A stretch of DNA of 64,000 nucleotides from Anaspis maculata. Taxonomy: Eukaryota; Arthropoda; Insecta; Coleoptera; Scraptiidae. The notes beneath the pieces were generated by a model. It was given only the letters and a program-made list of their open reading frames with translations. It was not told the origin of the DNA and did not search any database. Of the stretch, positions 10,804-21,581 are shown piece by piece. A program made the position numbers and the translations under genes. The stretch's first letter is position 1. Each line of letters opens with the position of its first letter. Location: the NCBI GenBank assembly GCA_949128115.1, contig OX421966.1, positions 65,097,416-65,161,415 of the forward strand, in the 5' to 3' direction.

Positions 10804-11660
10804 ACTAATTTTGTCGAAACGTTTGTTGGCTACAGTTTTTTTAAAACCGGAAAAAATGAACTTTGAAGGGTTGTATCTTTGTCTTTTAAACCGAATTTTG
10901 CAAAATGCAAGATAAGTTTCGGGTCATATTTTAACGAGATACAGGGGTGATCTAATTTTAAGGGGCAGTTCCTTGAGTCATTAGAAGGCCTGCTTGCCAC
11001 TACATTAAAATTTAACACTGAAATATGACTGAAAAATTTAGTACTAATCTGATTTTGCGCGTCAATTCACAGTCAAATTTCACGCAATAATTTAGAGCAA
11101 GTCACAAGGTATTATAAGTCTTGTACTAAAAGTGTATTGAAAATATTATGTGAAATGTGGCTGTACTGTGACGCGCGAAGTCAGATTTTTAGTACTATTT
11201 TTTTAGTCAAATTCCAGTGTCAATTTCAAGTCTGGTTGCAAGTAGGCCTGGACAAAAACCATAGAACAAAATTTTTGTCGAACTTTTTCAAGGTCATGGT
11301 TATTTCTAGCGACAATAAAAAGGAAATATTGCTGCCTAATACGTATAGGTATATGAGGGACTCAACTTCCCAAAGTTTCAAATTAGTATTGGCATTTGTT
11401 TGCCTTTTCCTGAAAAAGAAAAGAATTTTGACAGAGATATTTGAGGTCAACATTTGAGGATTTGATACATACAATTAGGATTACGTATGGCGATTTACAA
11501 GTGTCCGCCCGCTTTGGTTCATGAATACAGTGCATTTTTTGCCATTTACGGTGAATGCAAAGGTGTGTGTCATTTTCACCACAAAGGACTTGAAAAAAGG
11601 AGTGTATGTACAATTTTAATTTTTTTTTTACCTCATAATTGCAGGGTGTCGCAGAATAAA
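10804..11660. other. No gene seen
   Basis: AT-rich intergenic DNA. The two longest open frames (11137-11457 plus and 11226-11474 minus) overlap on opposite strands and show no motif or splice context. Confidence 0.5.
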
Positions 11661-11790
11661 GTAGCCAAATGCCTATGGGAGATAGTCTAGAAGAAAGTAA
11701 GAAACCCCTTATATTTTTCCATAATTAGGTATATAATTCGAAAAAAATTAATTTTTTTTACCACTGGTTGGATTTCGGTGAAATTTGACT

Positions 11791-11960
11791 AAAGGTGCGT
11801 TCAGTCAGCTTATTTAGCCGCAAGTTTTAGTTTTAGTTGGAAGTGCTGCATCGCTTATTGGCTGTTCTGAGGAGGCTGGTTCATAAGAGCCAATGGGCGT
11901 CGCTGCGCTTGCGACTAAAATTAAAACTTGCGGCTAAATAAGCTGACTGAACGCACCTTA
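11791..11960. mobile_element. MITE, AAGGTGCGTTCAGTCAGC termini
   Basis: About 167 bp with near-perfect inverted ends of at least 40 bp (AAGGTGCGTTCAGTCAGCTT...). TAA/TTA at the edges. No coding capacity. Confidence 0.88.
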
Positions 11961-12092
11961 ACGCCGGGTTGCTCACTTCAAGTTTAACTTTAAACCCTGT
12001 TTGGTTACTCTGGAAATAATTGTTGCAACAATTAAATCTATATGGCAACCAAACCAAGTTTAAAGTTAAGCTCGAAGTGAGCAAACCGGCGT
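11961..12092. mobile_element. MITE, ACGCCGGGTTGCTCACTT termini
   Basis: 132 bp directly abutting the previous MITE. Inverted ends ACGCCGGGTTGCTCACTT and ACGCCGGTTTGCTCACTT, continuing through an AGTTTAACTTTAAAC segment with its complement. No coding capacity. Confidence 0.85.
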
Positions 12093-12376
12093 GGTAAGTG
12101 GATAATCGTTTCAAAACAAGTTTCTAGTGAACTTCTGCCGAATGCCCCGCCCCGTTTATAAATTATTCATGAGAAACCAATGAAAAAGTCAAATTTTGAG
12201 AAGTTTATCTCGGTTAATATTGAGATTTCGCAAAAAAAATATAGAGGTCTCTTAGTTTCTTGTAGGCTATCTCCCATAGGCGTTTGGCTACTAATACCAA
12301 GTGGCATCTTAGCATCATAAAATATAAGGTTTTATAAATTTCTTTATCATCAACTAAGATCCGGACCAAAACGAGA

Positions 12377-12610
12377 CATTTACTACGTTTATATGTTCGC
12401 AAGAACCGATCTCCAGAAACCGATCTAATGGAATCGGTTTAGCTGGATCGGTTCCTTCCACCTGTTTATATGAACGATTCGAACCAATACAGTCAGATGG
12501 ATCGGTTTTAAGGAAGACGGACCCGTTTACATGATTCAGCGTCATTCGGTCTTATGTCATTAGTTCGTATTTAGACCGGTCTAACCCCTTTCGTATAAAC
12601 GTAGTAAATG
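12377..12610. mobile_element. MITE, CATTTACTACGTTTATA termini
   Basis: Inverted ends CATTTACTACGTTTATA and TATAAACGTAGTAAATG. The interior carries repeated AACCGATC/GATCGGTT words in both orientations. Its ends resemble those of the element at 33711-34161 (GGCTACGTNNACACC). Confidence 0.8.
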
Positions 12611-12630
12611 CTGCAATTCTCGAATCGGTC

Positions 12631-12867
12631 TAAGGCCCAGTATTTCCATCCCAGGTTAACTCTACCGTAAGGTTAATTTATGGTAAAATGCCATAGCAGA
12701 GCTGATTGTCAAAGTTAACAAAAGATAGAAACAATGGCCCTATAATTTAACGGCCAATATTCCGATATCTGGTCAGCTTCAACCAAAAGGGTCATGCTGT
12801 AGATACCATCGTTCCAACATGAGTTAATCTCGGTAAAGTTAACCTGGAATGGAAATACTGGACCTTA
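12631..12867. mobile_element. MITE, TAAGGCCCAGTATTTCC family, copy 2
   Basis: 237 bp; ends TAAGGCCCAGTATTTCCATC and the complement of TAAGGTCCAGTATTTCCATT. The next bases, CCAGGTTAACT and AGTTAACCTGG, continue the inverted repeat. Confidence 0.85.
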
Positions 12868-12931
12868 GTATGCTAAATCAGGTCGGGAAACACCGCAATC
12901 GGGGTACTCGCGGTCTGACTTAGCATTATAC

Positions 12932-13073
12932 TAAGGCCCGGTATTCCATCTCCGGATAAGTTCCAAATAACTCTATTCGGCAGATGAACGCTGCGCCGTA
13001 CGTTCTGCGCAGGACTGATCTGCCTAATAGAGTTATTCAGAACTTACCCGGAGATGAAAATACCGGACCTAAA
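12932..13073. mobile_element. MITE, TAAGGCCCGGTATTCC family, copy 3
   Basis: About 141 bp; ends TAAGGCCCGGTATTCCATCT and TTTAGGTCCGGTATTTTC, with an inner pair around GATGAACGCTGCGCCG resembling the core of copy 1. It lies 46 bp downstream of the stop of the YqaJ gene. Confidence 0.85.
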
Positions 13074-13118
13074 TAATTCAGATCAGATTTGAGAATCGCA
13101 TCCCAGAGGAGATGAATA

Positions 13119-15146
13119 TTAGATAGTTTTGTACGCACTTAATAATAAGGGAAATATGTTTTGCTGCCAAAAAATGTTGGCACTATCAATGATTCCGCTA
13201 ATGAACTCTTCGTCGAACTCAACATTTACAATCGTTACTTCATTGTTCACTTCAAAGTTGGGATTTGCCACACAAAAGAGCCCTCTTTGCTTCTTGAAAA
13301 GAAACATTTGCAGCTGAATTTGTGCTGCAAATTTCTTTCCTATTTCTCCTGCATTTAAATAGTTTTTAACCGTTGCTTCGTTTGCAGGACACTTGACCTC
13401 AACAACCACTTCGCTGTTGATTGCATCTGGCGATGCTCCCAACCATGGATGCGAAGGGGATAGGAGGAGACCCACTTCGCTTAGTTTGATCTTCGCCAGC
13501 TTTTCCACCTGCCTGATGACAGCTTTCTCTAACGTTCTGCCCCTTCGCATTGCCATCGTTTCATGAAATTTTGAAGCGCCAATGATTGCCTGGACCAGGG
13601 ATCCTCCAGACTTCTTACATCTAGCGGCTTCATAGATGCGCGAAGCTGTAATTCGTCCATACCGCAAGTCATGCCACAACTTTGACTCACTTTGTAAAGT
13701 TGTGGCATGACATGCTGCGTCGCAGTTTTCTTCGTTCATCACCGTCCTGACGAACACGAAGAAATCGTCAACATCGGCATCGTCCCCATTCTTGCGAAAA
13801 AACTCCCCCATTAGCTGGTGGAGGCCGAGATGCTTCAGGCTGTCTGCTGGAGCGATATGTTTCAAAATTTGGCTGGGGATACCCCTTTCCAGTCCAATGT
13901 TGACGAAGTCGTTCAAAAAAGCTCCGGCTGGGCTGTATGGAACTGCCGTCTTGCTTTGGTCGGCAAAATCGGCCGTGGTGACATACCTCAAGCTTGTGCC
14001 GACTTGTGCCAACTTTGGCTTGGCCCAGTAGCAAGTGGTTTCGGTGGTGGAGGGCTCCTCGCTTCGTCGATGGACCCAAAGTAATAGAGTAACTGCATGT
14101 TTACATCCACCTACAAATTGTAGGTTTGAATTTTCTATATTACACTTGTAAAAAACTATTGTAGCATTATTTATTTTAGATAATAGCGGTAATTATTAAG
14201 TTAATAATTGAATGTTCAAGTTATCGTTCAAGTCGTACAAGTCAAGACATAGTCGGCTTAGTGCATAGGTAAGCAATTTTATGAGTTACAAATGAAATAT
14301 TCAACTAGAACTAAAAAAGATATGAATTAGTGATGAAACGGACCAAGTTTTTGTTAATTTTCAGTTTTGGGAGGTACTTATTGTACCTGAACTATATTGT
14401 GCAATGCAATACGAGTGTGCATCAGAAGCCGTATTTTTTATTTGTTTTGCATATTTAACGATATTTTTTGATTGTTTGACAATTAGATGCATTATTTTGC
14501 CTCGATTCCGAGACAATAATATCATCTTTGCCAAGTTAAGAGAGTAAAGCTCCTGGAATTAAAGTCGATCTAGATGAGTGATTCTAAATCGACACGGTTT
14601 CAAATGGCATTTCATTGTATATAAGTAGTTATGAGGTTCTTGTCTTGAAATGAAAAGTAAAAAAGTATACCTACGTACCACTTGCCGCTGCACAGCTCTC
14701 ACACTTGACATCCAAAACCTTGTCGACAGTTTCGTCCACTGTCAACTGGACGGTATAATTTTTGTTGCGGACTTTGTGCTCTGGGCACACCTTAGCTTTG
14801 ACAACACAAACGTCTTTCTCACGGCGGAGCTGTACATTGCCGACAGCTAAATCGGCATATGATCTGCGTCCAGCTCTATATCAGAAAATTGGTATTATAA
14901 CAGTGCAATGTTACCGGAACAAGCATATTGAAAGCAAAAAATGTAATTATTGTGCCTGAATAGTTGAATTTAAGCGTTTATGGTTTGAGTGGATCTCATA
15001 AAAATGCATGGTACTTACTTGTACATTTTTACTCCGCTGGTTTCGGCTAAGTTGAACCTCGAGTTTTGCGAAAAAAACACTCCCACCATTTGATCACTAA
15101 CGTGAGGCAAATTGTTCGATTGCGCTTTTACAAACCCCGGATCCAT
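13119..15146 (-). CDS. SWIM zinc finger-YqaJ nuclease protein, 3 exons
   Basis: A 438-aa model from exons 15146-15019, 14875-14679 and 14110-13119, all GT-AG (donors GTAAGT and GTACGT) and in frame. Exon 1 begins MDPGFVKAQSNNLP. Exon 2 holds a conserved block (YADLAVGNVQLRRE, VCPEHKVRNKNY) and the start of a SWIM-like finger; C101, C104, C111 and H113 (CESC...GGCKH) span the exon 2/3 junction. Exon 3 continues WVHRRSEEPSTTETTCYW, typical of this arthropod family. The YqaJ-type exonuclease core follows: W254, GRITAS 260-265, E303, D337 (SPDA), E346-x-K348 (EVKCP), Q372/Q374. The active residues look intact. YqaJ proteins resemble phage alkaline exonucleases; in animals the SWIM-YqaJ form is known mainly from transposons and uncharacterised genes. 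Flanking MITEs sit just downstream. Transposon helper or domesticated gene cannot be decided here. Confidence 0.82.
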
Positions 15147-15239
15147 TGTTGAAAATCTTTACTTGAAGCAAAATACGAATGACGCCTCTTGTCTTCGCGT
15201 CTATCAAAATTTGAATTTGCGATAAATCAAGGTGGCGAA

Positions 15240-15350
15240 TGCAGGGCTGCAAACCTCGCAAACAAAAAAAAGAATGCAGGGCTACAACCTTGCAAACAAA
15301 AAAGAAAAACTTGCAAACAAAAAAAAAACTTTCAAACAAAAAAAGAACTC
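15240..15350. repeat. A-rich minisatellite (GCAAACAAAAAAAGAA)
   Basis: Five to six diverged tandem units of roughly 20 bp, 5' of the YqaJ gene on its strand. It could lie in or near its promoter, but nothing functional is evident. Confidence 0.7.
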
Positions 15351-15961
15351 TCGCGTTGACGTCATTGTGAGCATACAAGGTCATTCGTAGGAGCGACCGC
15401 GTTTTTGGCGCGAAAAAAAAAATTCAAACTTTGATCTTTATTTAAAGGATGGAGCAATTTTTTTGAAATTTTTTTTTGGGCGGACATTTATGTGAGTGAC
15501 GTTTCTAATGATTTTATAGAGTAATTATCTCAAAATAAAATTCATGCAAGGACCCTATTGGCGACTTGCGGTGGGATCTTAATTCACGTTTCATCTTTTT
15601 GACTAGTAGTAAGCGCGCCATTACGGTCCGCGTGTTATAATTGGCGGTCAGCGCTGGGATTTTTCGTAGTGCTATTTTTTTAATACGTAGAAAAACGGGC
15701 TTAACCACCCCTGGTGTTACAAAGGTATGAGAAGAGGGACATAGTGAAAAGAAGATATCTAGGAGAATTGCGAGAGGAAAGATGAATTAAAAGAACTTAT
15801 GAGAAAAAAGCAAAGGGTGTCAGAGGAACCACAAATTGGGGATGCGCAGAAGAAATTCCTATGCACTTGAAACACCTTTGGAAGCTATTTGGGAAACCAG
15901 AAAAACCTTTTTTTTCCCGGAAAATTTGCAACAATTTTACAAAAGGATCTGGTCTGCCTAT
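15351..15961. other. No gene seen
   Basis: AT-rich intergenic stretch with short frames on both strands and no family motifs. Confidence 0.45.
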
Positions 15962-16243
15962 CAGTGCCGGCCTTAGCAATTTTGGCGCCCCGGGCAAGAT
16001 TGCGAAACCGCAGCCCCTATCTTGGGTCCACGAGCGAAACGAGCAAAAATGAAGTAGGTATTTTTCTTGCAATAATGAAGCTTTGTGTGCTTTTACAGGA
16101 GCAAATTTGGTGATCGCCGCTAGCAAGTCGTTTTTTGCTTTCGTAAATTATCAATTTTTTTGATTTCAACCGCGATTCTTCCGCCCCTATGAGGTGGCGC
16201 CCCGAGCGATCGCCCGTCTCGCCCTACCCTAAGGCCGCTACTG
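15962..16243. mobile_element. hAT-type MITE, 8-bp target duplication
   Basis: 282 bp with ends CAGTGCCGGCCTTAGC and the complement of CAGTAGCGGCCTTAGG, followed by an inner GGCGCCCCG pair. Flanked by a perfect 8-bp duplication CTGCCTAT (15954-15961 and 16244-16251), the hallmark of hAT insertion. No coding capacity. Confidence 0.93.
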
Positions 16244-16251
16244 CTGCCTAT

Positions 16252-19018
16252 TTATCCTCATTTACCTGTTTCCTCCACCTTTTTATTGTATCAGTATCGT
16301 TCAAATAATAACATAAGAAGAAAACAAACCTCTACTTGCTCGCTATAAAAAAGTTATTGTTTCCTACAATGATTCTAAAATTCCTGGCTAATATTTTTTT
16401 CAGATTTTTTCCGATTGCCTGATTAGCATCTAGAAAAAATGCTGAACTGTTTTGTTTATCGTGAGCCATCTCTTAAGGAAATGGCTGGACTATGACTGTC
16501 AGAGTTTTCTTAAAAATGTCAAAATGAATTTAGTGCCTGTTCAGCATTGTGAATACTACTGATACTCGGGACTCAATATTCTGATATTATAATACCTTGT
16601 ACTCAACTTAGGTATTGAGCAATTTTTTTGTCCTTCGAGTGAATAAATAACGATACACCATACACCTAATCTCCACACAAGTGCTGTTATTTCCATAAGT
16701 AGTCTAGGCAATCCACTGAAAATCCATCAACTTCTTCTCCAACAAATATTTCTTCGCTAAATGGTGTCATTTTATCACAGAAAATAGTAATGAACCTGGA
16801 GGACATCCAACAGAAGAAGGCTACTCATCAGCTTTTTCTGAATCCTCTCATGTCAACACAAACCTCAAAATTTTAATTTTTGGGCTAGTAACTAGGTGGC
16901 GTTGCTTGTCTTGAAAAGCGGTGGAAGCCTACATACCACATGGAAAATTCTGATAAAATGATAATAATGAAGGCTACGGACATAGGAGATTTCTTAAGGG
17001 TTCATCAAATGATTCATTCAAGGATTTTTCCAAGATGGCAATTATTATAAAGCGTCGGACATGTGCGTGTGTGTGCGTCTAGAGAAAACTCCGGCATCAA
17101 GGCACTTTGGATGCGGATGACGTTCCGGGGGGCTCCTCGAAATTTTCCAGTGTAACAAACCGGAGTTAACAAGAGAACAAATCGAGTAGAACCCCAGGGA
17201 TTTGGCGGGACACGGGCACGGCCAACGCAGATGGGACACGGGCACGGCCAACGCAGATGCGACATCCCGATTGTCCATTGTCTGAACGGTGCACGGACAT
17301 CAGTAAGAGCAGCCAGCACAGCTAGCAGCCACCTTCTCCGTTTCGATGCTGCCGCTGCTGAAACTGCTCTCCGCAGAGCGGACTTCGTGATTGAATTAAG
17401 GGCAAATTTAGCTTATTGCTTGGGGACGGCGGAGCGACGCTGCCCGACTCGGCCCTTTAAAACCGACCGACGCGTTTCTTGCAGCGATCTGCATTATTAA
17501 TGCCCGAATTGTCGTCCTCTGGCGCCCTCCCTGATGCTACATCACCATCACTAATCATTGATCATTGGCTTAGACATAGGTGGTGACTGCGAAGGTATAT
17601 ATCCATTTGTTACGACTGTCTTATCCACGTTGACACATTGATACATGCTGAGCCGCAAACAATCATCATCATCTTTTCGTGATAAGAGTAGACTTTGGCT
17701 ATTTATTTTGGAAGGAATTTCTCATTATCAAACAGACCGTTAACGCCTCCAACGATTGTTTTCTTCAGAAGGGCTGAATCGCATACTTGGCTGGATTGAA
17801 AACAACAGGTCCTAAACGTATAATTATATCAAATAAATCACAATTTGATTTGATGTAACTGAACTAGACAGAAACTCATAGAAACCGCTGACAGCAACCG
17901 AACGACCTGCCGTCAGATTTTGTGAAAACCAGACGTCGGATTTTGGTGAGGTATTTTTTTAAAAATTCTCGCAAACGAACCGCATCTAAAGTTAAGGGTG
18001 AGAATTTCTCAAAATTTTTGCTGAATTTGTCAAGATTTTTCGAAATTTCATAATTCATTCAAAGTTTTAGAAGGGAACCGATGTTTGAATAATCCATTAC
18101 AAATACCTTGATACGTTTTCGCGGCAAAAACTCGGCTTTTCGGGGAGAATTTCGAGAAATTTGGTGTGAAATGCCGACCGGGGGGTTTCGGGGACCTAGT
18201 GTCGTCCGGTGCGGGCCATGCGGTGGCGTTTTTCTTGAAATTTTGCCGTACCTATAATTGATAAAATTTGACCGCGGCACGGCCAAAGTGACAGGAACGT
18301 CAACTGACGCTCTGTGTTTTGGGAAACTCAACACTTCAAGGCATTTGAACAGTGTTTTTGGAAGAAATGTACCGTGTCAGCGTGCAAAATTGATTTGTGG
18401 TCTCGAGGAGACTTCTGAGCGTCCACCAGACACCACAAACCCGACATCTCCTTCAAATTCGACGGCATTTCGGTTAAAAATTCCCAGGCCGCGCCAGACG
18501 TTGACGGAGTATTTCACAAAAACGGACAAGCTATGGGGGCAAAACACGTCTTGGGGGTACTCACAATTTATTTGCAATTTCCAGCGGCTTCACATTTCGA
18601 CAAAGGGGCCTTTTTAGTCCTACAGAACACATTTCATGTCGGTTACAGGGGTTCCTTGTCGCGACTTGTTTTCTACGGAATCCATGATAATTCCATCGGA
18701 CCTTCTGGCCAGACCTCCAGAAAGGGTTCGTGTTTTGATGTGCGTTCTTGTTTCGCAGTTTTTCTTGTAAAATTTTTCAAAATTTCACTACAAAGATCGG
18801 CAACATTATTAAGCGTCGCAGTTGTGTTGTGCCATTTGCAAATGTCAATGTAATGTCACAGCACTCTTTTGAGGCGATTTTTCGCGGGCTCTTAGTGCCA
18901 TTTTTGGCGAGTGCTCTTAAATACGTTGGAATGATGCTGACAGGTATGGACGATTTCGCGAGTAAATGTAATGATGAAAGCGGAAATCGTTACATGACAT
19001 TTTTCTATCATCATTACC
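16252..19018. other. No confident gene; GC-richer patches
   Basis: Mostly AT-rich, but 17090-17500 and 18120-18560 are GC- and CpG-richer than their surroundings. A perfect 26-bp direct repeat (GGGACACGGGCACGGCC...) occupies 17207-17232 and 17233-17258. Overlapping open frames exist on both strands (for example 17231-17500 plus, 18258-18617 plus) but none shows a recognisable domain or splice partner. The patches could be promoter or 5' UTR sequence of an unseen gene. Confidence 0.4.
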
Positions 19019-20320
19019 ACAAGATCCGATTGGGATTTTGAGCCTATGCCAACCAGAAATAGACAGTCTTAATGCATCTGTCAAATTTCGATTTTTGACG
19101 TTTCGAGAGGCCGCCATATTGAACTCTTGCATCTTTCAACCTATCCGATTGGGATCTAGAGCTTATACCCATCTGTCAAATGTGATATTTTGACAGTTCT
19201 AGGGCCGCCATATTGAACTTTTGCAATTTTAAACCGATGCGATTGGGATTTCACATCCATACCCACTTGAGGTCGACAATCAAAATGCATCTGTCTGATT
19301 TCGATTTTTGACGTTTCAAGAGGCCGCCATATTGAACTTTTGCATTTTTCAACCGATCCGATCGGGATTTCTAAAAATGTGTGCCATACTATGGAACATG
19401 TGCCATCTGGTGGTATTTGTACCGTCTGGGTGAAAAGCACCCATAACAACTTGAGATATACAAAATAGGCAATCTAAATATATATGTTAAATTAGTCATT
19501 TTGACAGTTCTAAGGCCGCCGCCCTATTGAACCTTTGCATTTTCAACCGATCCGATTGGGATTTTTAACATAATAGGTACCTCCCACTAGAGGTGGACAA
19601 TCGAGGTATATCTATCAAATTTGACGTTTTGACGCAGCCAAAAGGCTGTCATATCGAACTTTTGCATTTTTCAACCGATTCGGTTGAGATTTGAAACCTA
19701 TAACCCTCGCTATAACCACTTGAGACGGACAACCGAAATACATCTGTGAAATTCTGATTATTGAAGTTTCAAGAGGCCGCCATATTGAACTTTCGCATTT
19801 TTTGACCTATCCGATTGGGATTTAGGACCTATTTTTGCTTTGGTTAGGCAGTCGAAATGCATCTGTCAAATGTCGATTATTATTGACGTTTCTAGAGGTC
19901 GCTATATTGAACTTTTGCATTTTTCAAAATCAAAATGCATCTGTCAAATTTAGATTCGTCGTTTCAACAGGCCGCCATATTGAACTTTTGCATTTTTCAA
20001 CCGATCTGATTGATATTTTGAGCCTTTACCTACTTGAAGTAGACAATTGAGATGCATCTGTCAAATGTGGCATTTTGACATTTCCAAGGCTGCCACATTG
20101 AACTATTGTATTTTTCACCAGATTATATTGATATTCCTACAAATACTTAGTCAAGATGGACAATCGAAATGCATTCGTCAAATTCGACATTTTGGCAGTT
20201 TGAAGCCGCAGTATTGAACTCTGGCTTTTTTTAACCAAGTCCATCAAGTTTTCAAACCTAGACTTGGTTCAGATGAACAATTGAAACGTGACAGTCAAAT
20301 TTTGAATTTTGCACATATTT
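19019..20320. repeat. ~120-bp satellite with GGCCGCCATATTGAAC motif
   Basis: About ten diverged tandem units. The landmark CCGCCATATTGAACTTTTGC or a variant occurs near 19111, 19205, 19325, 19515, 19645, 19776, 19897, 19970, 20082 and 20205, so spacing is mostly 94-131 bp with one 191-bp and one 73-bp step. Each unit also carries CAACCGATCCGATTGGGATTT and ATGCATCTGTCAAATTTCGA. Units are noticeably diverged, indicating an old array. No ORF is shared between units. Confidence 0.88.
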
Positions 20321-20539
20321 TTATTTTATCTAAATTTCTCCTACAAATATTTAGAAAGGCTTCTAAATAATACAATCACACGGTTCTGCTTTTTCTTCCA
20401 CTACACGGTGTCTTCCACGACAGTACCTTCTTCACAGTTCAGGTTTCCATAATACACATATCGTCGCTTTCATTTCAAAGCTTCATCATGTTTCCAGTAT
20501 TTCCAGTAGTTACCTTGAACAAAAGTAGAGATAAATATA

Positions 20540-21581
20540 CAGGGTGGTCCAGGTTATAGTAGCAATAGTTCACCATTCCATGGTCCATCGAAAACTAGGT
20601 CGACATGCATAATTTGATTTTTTTCTAAAACGTTTCCCAAGAGAGAAACAGCCCTTCAAAGTTCAGTTTTTAAAATCTTCTTTTTGCAATAACTCTCAAG
20701 TCATCAAAGCGATTTTGACCAAATTTGGTACAAATACTTACGAAATAAATACCCGTCACTTGACGTAGATAACTTTTGTCAAAATTGTCCAGTGGCGTAG
20801 ATACCTGGGAATTGTTTAACTTCTCCCACCTCATTCTCTACGCCACTGGATATTTTCGAAAAACTATACTTTTTTGAATTTCTTGTTCAACTCAAAAAAA
20901 AAAGTTACTTTTTTAAAATTTTGATTAGAGGCTTAATTTTTGAGATATTTGGGTTTAAAACCTTGGAAAACATCTCGAAATTGCCACTTCCCAGAGCCCA
21001 AATTGTCTTTTTTCTGAAAACGCCTCGTTTCTCAGCTAAAAATGGCAGTAAATCAACTTAAACGACCTAGAAACCTTATTCCAGTTGAGGAATCATGAGT
21101 TTTCTTGGATTTTAGTTTTTAGGCCTTTGAAAGTCGCGATTTCGAGGTGTTTTCCAAAGTTTCAAACCCAAATATCTTGGAAATGAAGCCTCTAATCAAA
21201 ATTTTACAAGAGTAACTTTTGCTTCTAAATTGAACAAGAAATTCAAAAAACGTATAATTTTTCAAAAATATTCAGAAGCGTAGAAAATGGGGTGGAAGAA
21301 GTTGAGCAATTCTCCGGTATCTACGCCACTGGACAATTTTGACAAAAGTTATCTGCGTCAAGTGATGGATATTTATTTCATAAGTATTTGTACCAAATTT
21401 GGTAGAAATCGCTTCGATAACTCGGAAGTTATTGCAAAAAGATGATTTTAAAAACTCAACTTTGAAGGTCTATATCTCCCTTAGGAAGCGTTTTGGAGAA
21501 AAATTAAATCATGCATGTCGACTCAGTTTTTGATGGACCATCGAATGGTGGATTATTGCTTCTATAACCTGGACCACCCTG
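20540..21581. mobile_element. CAGGGTGGTCC foldback, 1.04 kb
   Basis: Starts CAGGGTGGTCCAGGTTATAG and ends with its complement, flanked by TA (20538-20539, 21582-21583). The two arms stay complementary almost to the centre (about 500 bp each, roughly 85-90% alike), so the single strand would fold into one long hairpin. No coding capacity. Its inner half is shared with 5880-6160. Confidence 0.93.

Larger units (their letters stand above)
11661..12291. mobile_element. Foldback with two MITEs inside
   Basis: Outer arms GTAGCCAAATGCCTATGGGA (11661) and its near-exact complement (to 12291) extend for about 65 bp. The interior is largely occupied by two adjoining MITEs at 11791-11960 and 11961-12092. 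The left end is preceded by CAGGGTGTCGCAGAATAAA, so it may belong to the CAGGGTG group. Confidence 0.7.

Noticed and set aside
13768..14084. Open frames antisense to, or out of phase with, the YqaJ exon
   Set aside because: Shadow frames of the real minus-strand coding sequence, whose spliced model keeps all family motifs.
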